DNA from: an uncultured Alcaligenaceae bacterium
GTDB taxonomy: Bacteria > Pseudomonadota > Gammaproteobacteria > Burkholderiales > Burkholderiaceae_B
Length of the DNA stretch: 5,498 nucleotides
NCBI GenBank assembly: GCA_937897265.1
Contig: CALCPT010000012.1
Location: 1 to 5,498, forward strand
Direction of reading: 5' to 3'
Part shown: in pieces, positions 1-4,886 of the stretch
Layout of the letters: each line of letters opens with the position of its first letter
How positions within the stretch are numbered: the stretch's first letter is position 1
The notes under the pieces: model-generated
The model's input: the letters and a program-made list of their open reading frames with translations, nothing else
What the model was told of the DNA's origin: nothing
Databases searched by the model: none
Translations under genes and position numbers: made by a program

Positions 1-158
1 ACATCGACAAAGCCACCAGCGGGCCACGGAACGATCACTCGAATAGACTTTTGAGGATACTGTTGCGCAGAGGTATTTTGCGCCAAACCCAGAGTCATGA
101 TGAATAGAGCGAATGTCACAAAACACTTTAGTGGGCTGCAAACTTTAACTGAAGACAT
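1..158 (-). CDS. Bug-family (TctC-like) periplasmic solute-binding receptor, N-terminal part only
   Basis: This reading frame starts at an ATG (158-156 on the minus strand) and runs off the left edge after 52 full codons, so only the N-terminus is visible. Residues 1-31 look like a Sec signal peptide: lysines at 5 and 11, a hydrophobic stretch at about 13-25, and a probable cleavage after Ser-Ala at 30-31. The mature start, YPQKSIRVIVPWPAGGFVD (34-52), is the characteristic opening of the Bug/TctC receptors, whose YPxKPIR-VVPxxxGG strand and loop helps form the ligand pocket. Known members bind small carboxylates or similar compounds in the periplasm, some serving TctAB-type transporters and many being orphans. 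An AAAGG sequence lies about 7 nt before the ATG. The gene sits 26 nt after the stop of the enolase-superfamily gene on the same strand, so co-transcription is likely. There is no lipobox cysteine. The family is clear; the ligand cannot be told. Confidence 0.88.
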   Translation of the reverse strand, partial: MSSVKVCSPLKCFVTFALFIMTLGLAQNTSAQQYPQKSIRVIVPWPAGGFVD

Positions 159-176
159 TGTTTGACCTTTGAAGGT

Positions 177-184
177 GTTTAAAC
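177..184. promoter_or_regulatory. 8-bp palindrome GTTTAAAC, possible GntR/HutC-type half-element
   Basis: GTTTAAAC is a perfect palindrome in the 26-nt gap between the enolase-superfamily stop codon (TAA, 187-185) and the Bug start codon. It matches the GTNTANAC core reported for operators of the HutC (UTRA-domain) branch of GntR regulators, which is the branch encoded in this window. Eight base pairs can arise by chance, and flanking dyad symmetry is weak, so this is only a candidate site. Confidence 0.25.
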
Positions 185-1306
185 TTAGTGGTGATCGACT
201 AAAAACTCACGCAGCGTACGCGTGTCGGGCAGGGCGCCCAGACCGGGCTCGTCGGATAAGACCATTTCGCCATTCTTAAGGTCACTAAGCGGCAAGCAGG
301 TGAGCGAACGCAGGGGGTTGGTATTGGCATCGACCTCAAGGATATCGTTGCCGTTAGACGCGGCGAGCAGATGGGCCGATGCCAGCAAACCAATACCCGC
401 GCCCAAATAGTGTGGACAAAAACGCAAGCTAGCCTTCAAAATGCTTTTCGCAATAGGTAGCCCGGCACTTAGGCCTCCCCACTTGGCAACATCCGGCTGC
501 ACGACTGCAAGCACGCCAGATCGGATCGCAGTGGCAAAGCCCTCGAGTTTCGTGACGTTTTCGCCTGCCGCAAGCGGAGTGCTGCCATGCTTAGCCAGCT
601 CTTGCCATTCAGACCAGGGGCGATCGGCGCGTAAGGGCTCTTCAAGCCAGGCGACATTAAATTCAGAGAGTTTGCCGATCATCTTTGAGGCAGTGGCAAG
701 ATCCCATCCTTGATTGGCGTCGACCATCAACGGGCGTGAGCCGATTACGTCTCGCATGGCTTTCAGGTTATTCAGATCTCGGTCTTGGCCAAAGCCGATT
801 TTTAATTTGAAAGCTTGATAGCCGTCGGCCATGCGCTGTGCAGCAAGTTTTTCAGGGTCGGTGGGGTTCAGGCCGCTGGCGTAAACTTTTACGGTGCTGC
901 GCTCGCCGCCCATGTAGCGCCATAGCGGCAATTGGGCTTTACGTGCGCATAGATCCCAAAGTGCAATATCAATGCCAGCAATACATTGCGCGATTGGGCC
1001 ATATTCACCCGTCTGAATAGCCAAGACTGAGGTTTGCGCGGACAGCCAATCAAAGGCCTCTGCTGGTGCCGAGAACGTACGCTGCATTACTAGGGGTGCA
1101 ATGAGCGTGTCAATGAGTCGCGCGCGATGTTCGGCCCCGCATGACGGAAAATTACACCAGACCTCGCCCCAGCCGACCGCGCCATCAGTATCTTGCACAC
1201 GCACAAACACAGCAGGGCGGTCACGCATGAGACCAAAGGATGTTTGCACGGGTGTTTCAATGGGCGCGCGGTAGACGAAGGCCTGTATGTCTTTAATATT
1301 AATCAT
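185..1306 (-). CDS. Mandelate racemase/muconate lactonizing enzyme family protein (enolase superfamily, MR subgroup)
   Basis: This 373-residue protein has the usual enolase-superfamily length and layout. Residues 1 to about 125 form the capping domain, with a substrate-gating loop near TSFGLMRDRP (22-31), and about 135-345 form the barrel. The MR-subgroup catalytic set can be read directly: KLK (K167, K169), metal ligands D196 (in VDAN), E222 (in LEEP) and E249 (in AGEN), the Asp of the His-Asp dyad at D272 (in QPDVAKWGG), its partner H299 (in CPHY), and E324 (in LEVD). Such enzymes use Mg2+ to abstract the proton alpha to a carboxylate. Known members include mandelate racemase, sugar-acid dehydratases and D-galactarolactone cycloisomerase. 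The KLKIGFG and PGLGALPD segments recall the last group, but that is only an impression. The start overlaps the GntR stop by ATGA, indicating translational coupling. The exact substrate is unknown; a cytoplasmic acid-sugar, hydroxy-acid or lactone enzyme is most likely. Confidence 0.93.
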   Translation of the reverse strand: MINIKDIQAFVYRAPIETPVQTSFGLMRDRPAVFVRVQDTDGAVGWGEVWCNFPSCGAEHRARLIDTLIAPLVMQRTFSAPAEAFDWLSAQTSVLAIQTGEYGPIAQCIAGIDIALWDLCARKAQLPLWRYMGGERSTVKVYASGLNPTDPEKLAAQRMADGYQAFKLKIGFGQDRDLNNLKAMRDVIGSRPLMVDANQGWDLATASKMIGKLSEFNVAWLEEPLRADRPWSEWQELAKHGSTPLAAGENVTKLEGFATAIRSGVLAVVQPDVAKWGGLSAGLPIAKSILKASLRFCPHYLGAGIGLLASAHLLAASNGNDILEVDANTNPLRSLTCLPLSDLKNGEMVLSDEPGLGALPDTRTLREFLVDHH

Positions 1307-2028
1307 GGCTTTAAATCCATTTCAAGATGAACGTAGTCGCCTCGATACGAGGCTTCGCCTAAATAAATCACGGTGCCCGTTGCATCGCAACATACGCGTC
1401 GAATGTTAGCAATGGGCGAGTTCGTCGGCACATCAAGTTGTTCGGCAAGCTCAATATCTGCAGTTGATATTGTCATGGTTTGTCTGGCTTGTGTAATCTT
1501 AATTTTCGGTAATTCAAGCAACACAGGGATAACGGTTTCTGTTCGAAACCGTTTTGGCGCCATTTTAAAAACGCGCTCATCAAGATAAATAGAGATCACG
1601 CAATAGGTCTCGTCTTGGCGTGAATGCACGCGACGCAAAAAATGATAGCGCTGCGCCGGTGTGCCATCACGATCTTGCAGAGTGGGCATCACAGATGACT
1701 CTTCAATGAGTGTGAGCTTCGGCGTGTCATCACGATAGACATCTGCTAAGTCTTTTAGAGTCGTCTCTAGGCGTAGCCAGCGGTCTTTTGCTGGATTGCC
1801 CGTCACAAACGTGCCACGGCCGCGTTGAGCGGAAAGTAAACCATCGCGCGCTAGCAAGTCGATCGCTTGCCGTACTGTGACTCGAGCGACCTCAAACTCA
1901 AGCATTAAAGCCTCGAGTGACGGCAGTTTATGGCCGAGTGGCCAAAGTCCGCGCACGATACGTTGCCGAAAGTGATCGGCGAGCTGTGCGTAGCGGGGAA
2001 TCGGGCTATTTTTAAAACTAGAAAGCAT
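1303..2028 (-). CDS. GntR-family transcriptional regulator with UTRA effector domain (HutC-like)
   Basis: This 241-residue protein has the length and two-domain build of the HutC branch of GntR regulators. Residues 10 to about 75 are the winged helix: PRYAQLADHFRQRIVRG opens it, LPSLEALMLEFEVARVTVRQ covers the recognition helices, and GLLSAQRGRGTFV (63-75) is the wing. Residues from about 95 to 236 fit a UTRA ligand-binding domain, with the usual hydrophobic strands (YHFLRRVH, CVISIYLDE, PIANIRRVC) and the closing GEASYRGDYVHLEMDL. UTRA domains bind small metabolites that release the protein from DNA. It is the first gene of the leftward arm, divergent from the ABC operon, and shares ATGA with the next gene. 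It therefore probably controls itself and both arms. The ATG start (2028-2026) has only a weak AGAG-type ribosome site, which fits low expression. The effector is unknown. Confidence 0.94.
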   Translation of the reverse strand: MLSSFKNSPIPRYAQLADHFRQRIVRGLWPLGHKLPSLEALMLEFEVARVTVRQAIDLLARDGLLSAQRGRGTFVTGNPAKDRWLRLETTLKDLADVYRDDTPKLTLIEESSVMPTLQDRDGTPAQRYHFLRRVHSRQDETYCVISIYLDERVFKMAPKRFRTETVIPVLLELPKIKITQARQTMTISTADIELAEQLDVPTNSPIANIRRVCCDATGTVIYLGEASYRGDYVHLEMDLKP

Positions 2029-2092
2029 GGCTCTATCAGTGCAGTCGCGGTGCAGTTGGGCAGACGCTTCAAGCGGCTAGTTGTGCAAGCAA

Positions 2093-2102
2093 AACAATTG
2101 TT
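2093..2102. promoter_or_regulatory. Perfect 10-bp palindrome AACAATTGTT, candidate operator
   Basis: AACAATTGTT is exactly self-complementary and lies at the edge of the AT-rich core of the divergent promoter. Just upstream is another short dyad, TTGTGCAA (2081-2088, TTG-2-CAA). It could be a binding site for the neighbouring GntR protein or for another regulator. Nothing in the window proves binding. Confidence 0.3.
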
Positions 2103-2117
2103 CTAAAGGTTCTATTT

Positions 2118-2127
2118 ATAGTACTAT
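2118..2127. promoter_or_regulatory. Perfect 10-bp palindrome ATAGTACTAT overlapping both -10-like boxes
   Basis: ATAGTACTAT is exactly self-complementary and has a central GTAC. It overlaps a plus-strand TATAGT and a minus-strand TATAAA, so a protein bound here could block both divergent promoters. It also lies among short direct repeats: CTATTTA occurs at 2112-2118 and 2124-2130, and GTTCTA at 2100-2105 and 2109-2114. The position makes it the better of the two operator candidates for the GntR regulator, although it does not match the GTNTANAC core exactly. Confidence 0.35.
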
Positions 2128-2220
2128 TTATTCAAATTGTGTTGTGAAATGAAAGTTTTCCCACAAATTAAAAAAGCGCGACGTCGTCTGTTTAACCCTT
2201 GAGTCATCGCGTCAATCTTC

Positions 2221-2235
2221 GGAGACTGCTGCTTG
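2221..2235 (+). promoter_or_regulatory. Ribosome binding site GGAG and TTG start of the ABC permease
   Basis: GGAG (2221-2224) lies 8 nt before a TTG (2233-2235) that opens the permease frame. The frame upstream holds no ATG or GTG before an in-frame TGA at 2200-2202. The first internal ATG (codon 16) would remove half of the first membrane segment and has no ribosome site at a good distance. TTG is therefore the best-supported start. Confidence 0.72.
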
Positions 2236-2985
2236 CGCAATATCACCTTGATTTTGGCTCCTTGGGGGTTGTTGGTCATGCTTTGGTACGCAATCGCGTA
2301 TTCGGGTTTGATTAATCCTGCCTTAGTGCCTACACCGCACGCCGTCGCGGCCCAATTTCAAGACTTATTGCTGAACGGTAGGCTTTTGCGGGATATCGCG
2401 ATGTCGACTCAGCGGGTGGCGATCGGCGTTTCGCTCGGGATTGCGGCGGCCGTTCCGGTGGGGGTCATGTTGGGTTGGTACAAAGATGTCAGGCGCTTCA
2501 TCGATCCGTTGATCAATTTTTTTCGCGCCTTGCCTCCGATTGCGTTGATCCCTTTAGTGATCGTTTATTTTGGAATAGGTGAGGTCGCTAAAGTTGCAAT
2601 TTTGTTTTACGCCACTTTTTTTGCTGGCGTGATCGTGATGTACGAAGGGGTCGCGCAGATCAGTCCGATTTTTGTCAAAGTGTCGCGTACGTTGGGTGCG
2701 ACGGATGCCGAGATTTTCAGAAAAGTTATTTTTCCACTGACCATTCCTCATATTTTGACAGCCTTACGGGTGGCGTTGGGCGTGGCGTGGGCCACCTTGG
2801 TCGCCTCTGAACTGATTGCAGCGCAACAAGGTTTGGGCGCCATGATTCAAAATGCCTCGTCTTTTTTTCAACTTGACATCATTTACGTTGGCATCATTTG
2901 CATTGGCTTTATTGCACTCACCATGGATGTCTTGTTGCGCCGTTTAAGCAGACGTTTGGTGGCCTGGCAGGATCGAATCGAATGA
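2233..2985 (+). CDS. ABC importer inner-membrane permease (SsuC/TauC/NrtB type)
   Basis: This 250-residue hydrophobic protein matches the length and pattern of the permeases that import sulfonates, nitrate, thiamine precursors and related compounds. About six membrane segments can be seen, near residues 5-25, 61-82, 101-118, 122-140, 180-199 and 215-235. The family hallmark FFRALPPIALIPLVIVYFGI (96-115) is clear. The cytoplasmic coupling loop that docks on the ATPase is recognisable as SRTLGATDAEIFRKVIFPLT (151-170) with its conserved glycine at 155, followed by the typical ASELIAAQQGLG (191-202). The protein should form a dimer with two copies of the ATPase encoded next. The stop overlaps the ATPase start as ATGA, so the two are translationally coupled and made in similar amounts. 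It is the first gene of the rightward arm. The TTG start probably lowers its expression. The substrate cannot be read from the permease. Confidence 0.92.
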   Translation: MRNITLILAPWGLLVMLWYAIAYSGLINPALVPTPHAVAAQFQDLLLNGRLLRDIAMSTQRVAIGVSLGIAAAVPVGVMLGWYKDVRRFIDPLINFFRALPPIALIPLVIVYFGIGEVAKVAILFYATFFAGVIVMYEGVAQISPIFVKVSRTLGATDAEIFRKVIFPLTIPHILTALRVALGVAWATLVASELIAAQQGLGAMIQNASSFFQLDIIYVGIICIGFIALTMDVLLRRLSRRLVAWQDRIE

Positions 2986-3782
2986 CCACACGTATTGCCT
3001 TTAAAGACGTATCGGTATCGTTTGACCAACTTAAGGTCGTTGAGAGCGTGAGCTTTGACGTAGCCGATCGCGAGTTTGTGTCGATCATCGGGCCGTCAGG
3101 CTGCGGTAAAACGACGATGATGAATATCGTAGCTGGCTTTGTGCAACCGACAACTGGCACGGTTTTGCTTGATGATAAGCCGATTGAGGGGCCTGGCCCC
3201 GAGCGTGGCGTGATCTTTCAAGAATACGGCGTATTTCCGTGGTTAACAGTCAAAGAGAACATAGGCTTCGGGTTGACCTTAAACGCGAATCGGGTCGATG
3301 CAAAAGAGCGCGAGGATATTTGTCAACGCTATATGCAGTTGATGGGGTTGAGTGACTTTGCCAATGCTTATCCTAAAACGCTCTCGGGTGGTATGCGTCA
3401 GCGCTTAGCGATTGCTCGGGCTTATGCTGTGAAACCACAATTTTTGTTAATGGATGAGCCATTTGGCGCGTTAGATGCGCAGTCTCGTTCAGCGATGCAA
3501 GATTTATTGTTGACCGCGCTGAGTGCTGAGCGCAAGACTGTCATGTTGATCACCCATTCAGTGGATGAGGCGATTTATTTGTCCTCTAAGATCATTGTGG
3601 TCACAGCCAGGCCAAGTCGTATTAAAGAAATCATATCGGTACCCTTTGAGTATCCACGAAATGAAAGTATTCACAGCACTCAAGTTTTTTCTGATCTGCG
3701 CGCACATATCCATGCGTTGGTGATGCAAGAGTACGCAGTTCAACAAAAGCAGTTCGTCAGTGGCCGAGCAGTACGGTCTTAA
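2982..3782 (+). CDS. ABC importer ATP-binding protein (SsuB/TauB/NrtD type)
   Basis: This 266-residue ATPase powers the importer from the cytoplasmic face. All nucleotide-binding elements are intact: Walker A GPSGCGKTT (37-45), Q-loop glutamine 80 in IFQEYGVFPWLTV, signature LSGGMRQR (134-141), Walker B FLLMDEP (154-160) followed by the D-loop GALD (162-165), and the switch histidine H192 in ITHSVDEA. The GVIFQEYGVFPWLTVKENI segment and the VDEAIYLSSKIIVVTARP segment are typical of the taurine/sulfonate/nitrate group. A longer frame opens at a TTG at 2898, but that would add 28 residues encoded inside the permease gene. The ATG at 2982 overlaps the permease stop by ATGA and begins directly at the first beta strand (TRIAFKDVSVSF), so it was chosen. 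No regulatory C-terminal domain is present. Confidence 0.95.
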   Translation: MTTRIAFKDVSVSFDQLKVVESVSFDVADREFVSIIGPSGCGKTTMMNIVAGFVQPTTGTVLLDDKPIEGPGPERGVIFQEYGVFPWLTVKENIGFGLTLNANRVDAKEREDICQRYMQLMGLSDFANAYPKTLSGGMRQRLAIARAYAVKPQFLLMDEPFGALDAQSRSAMQDLLLTALSAERKTVMLITHSVDEAIYLSSKIIVVTARPSRIKEIISVPFEYPRNESIHSTQVFSDLRAHIHALVMQEYAVQQKQFVSGRAVRS

Positions 3783-3815
3783 TTTATCTAACCTATCGTC
3801 TGAGCGAGATTCAAC

Positions 3816-4814
3816 ATGAATAACAATCGCAGAAAACTGATTCAAACAAGCGCTGCCCTCTTGGGGCTGTCGAGTATCGGCTTCCCAGCACTTGGGCAAG
3901 CTCGCAGTAAGGTCAAAGTTGGCTATCTGCACACCCCCGCGGTCGATGGGCAGATCTGGACAGGCGATCGCATCGGCAGCTTTGTTAAAAATGGCCTTGA
4001 GATGGAGTTCGTTGAGTTTACGACTGGGCTTGAGTTATTTCAGGCAATGGTGGGCGGTAGTCTGGATATGCTCTCGACTGGTGCTGTTGTTTCAAACTTT
4101 CCGGCACGTGGTCAAGGCAAAGTATTTTTGATTAACAATGTTGAATTCGCCACCGCGCAGTTATGGGTGCGCGAGGACATGGGGATGAAGAGCTTTGCCG
4201 ATTTAAGAGGCAAAAAAATCTCGACAACAACGGGCACGACCGCGCATGTGTTTTTAGATAATGCCTTGCGTGCAAATGGTCTTGATGCTTCGTCGGTTGA
4301 GATCGTCAATCAGCGCATGGCCGAGGCTGTGACCTCATTTATCTCAGGTGCGGTGCCGGCTGTTGCGCTTTGGGTACCTTTTGACATCACGGTTCGCAGC
4401 AAAGTACCCGGTGCAAAAAAGCTGGTGGATGCCTCAGCCTATTATCCTCAGGCAGCAATTGTTGGCGGTTGGGCTGCACGTAACGATTACTATGCAAAAA
4501 ATAAAGATATTTGTCAGCGCGTCATTCGTGGTTGGTCACAGGCCAACGATGCCTTAATCAACGACCCGACGGCTGTGCAAGCTTTGCAAGAAGCAAAATA
4601 CAAGAATGTGCCGCTTGCTGATTTTCAAGAACAATTCAAGGCATCAAAATATTTTTCTTCGGCAGAGTGGAACAAACTCTATGCCGACGGCACGGTCACA
4701 AAGTGGTTGCAACAGGTGACCGATTTCTTTATCAAGGCAGGCGGTATTCAAAATGCTGTACCCGCTTCAACTTATTTTGATGCGAAGCTCTATTTAGAGA
4801 CAATCAAGGCGTAG
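3816..4814 (+). CDS. ABC importer periplasmic substrate-binding protein (SsuA/TauA/NMT1-like)
   Basis: This 332-residue protein is the receptor for the ABC importer encoded just upstream. The N-terminus has a twin arginine at 5-6 (NRRKLIQ), a hydrophobic core at about 12-26, and a likely cleavage after Gly-Gln-Ala at 29, so export may use the Tat pathway. The mature protein shows the two-lobed NMT1/SsuA pattern: the opening strand KVKVGYLHTPAVDGQIW (32-48), the GLELFQAMVGGSLDM segment (71-85), and the family signature FADLRGKKISTTTGTTAHVF (127-146) that helps cradle the ligand. A later ALWVPF (184-189) also fits the pattern. Relatives bind sulfonates, nitrate, pyrimidines or aromatic and aliphatic acids, so the ligand is open. 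It starts 33 nt after the ATPase stop with a weak ribosome site (GAGCGAGA). The gene ends 72 nt before the GMC oxidoreductase gene on the same strand. Confidence 0.92.
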   Translation: MNNNRRKLIQTSAALLGLSSIGFPALGQARSKVKVGYLHTPAVDGQIWTGDRIGSFVKNGLEMEFVEFTTGLELFQAMVGGSLDMLSTGAVVSNFPARGQGKVFLINNVEFATAQLWVREDMGMKSFADLRGKKISTTTGTTAHVFLDNALRANGLDASSVEIVNQRMAEAVTSFISGAVPAVALWVPFDITVRSKVPGAKKLVDASAYYPQAAIVGGWAARNDYYAKNKDICQRVIRGWSQANDALINDPTAVQALQEAKYKNVPLADFQEQFKASKYFSSAEWNKLYADGTVTKWLQQVTDFFIKAGGIQNAVPASTYFDAKLYLETIKA

Positions 4815-4860
4815 AGCGTGATTGTTGTAAAGTAAAAGCTGAAGATTGTTAGCGTTGTGA

Positions 4861-4875
4861 GCGGCAAACTGCCGC
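4861..4875 (+). other. Compact RNA hairpin abutting the GMC gene ribosome binding site
   Basis: GCGGCA-AAC-TGCCGC forms a perfect 6-bp GC-rich stem with a 3-nt loop. It ends exactly one base before GGAG (4876-4879), the ribosome binding site of the GMC oxidoreductase gene. It is followed by an A-rich stretch, not by a T-run, on either strand, so it does not look like a Rho-independent terminator. It could protect the 3' end of the upstream transporter mRNA or tune translation of the next gene. The structure is seen in the sequence; the function is inferred. Confidence 0.4.
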
Positions 4876-4886
4876 GGAGAAAAGAA

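Larger units (their letters stand above)
2029..2232. promoter_or_regulatory. Divergent promoter/operator region between the GntR gene and the ABC operon
   Basis: No gene fits in these 204 bases. The half nearest the GntR gene is mixed in composition and contains a short dyad, CGCTTCAAGCG (2065-2075). The centre (about 2091-2170) is AT-rich and holds palindromes and direct repeats listed separately. Two good -10-like hexamers overlap in opposite directions: TATAGT on the plus strand (2117-2122) and TATAAA on the minus strand (2120-2115). No convincing -35 box sits at the right distance from either, which is common for regulated promoters but leaves the start sites uncertain. Close to the ABC operon there is another dyad, CGACGTCG (2179-2186), and GTTTAACC (2190-2197), one base off the GTNTANAC core. 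The role as a shared control region is inferred from the divergent gene layout. Confidence 0.7.

Noticed and set aside
441..713. 90-codon plus-strand frame inside the MR-type gene
   Set aside because: It is a low-complexity Ser/Ala/Pro-rich shadow of the antisense coding strand and has no domain signature.
2098..2127. Plus-strand sigma70 promoter TTGTTC-18-TACTAT
   Set aside because: Only three of six bases match in the -35 box and four of six in the -10 box, so it is too weak to list as a mapped promoter.
2898..2981. Longer ATPase start at a TTG within the permease gene
   Set aside because: The extra 28 residues lie wholly inside permease coding sequence and have no counterpart in the ATPase fold. 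The ATG at 2982 with ATGA coupling fits better.
3558..3932. 124-codon open frame on the minus strand across the ATPase/binding-protein junction
   Set aside because: It is antisense to two well-supported genes with clear family motifs. Its protein shows no recognisable domain.
2233..4814. Naming the importer as a taurine, alkanesulfonate or nitrate system
   Set aside because: The family match is broad and no desulfonating or nitrate-reducing gene is nearby. The oxidoreductase and MR-type enzyme suggest an organic alcohol or acid, so specific names were not assigned.
4861..4875. Hairpin as a Rho-independent terminator
   Set aside because: There is no T-run after the stem on either strand; an A-rich stretch and a start codon follow on the plus strand.
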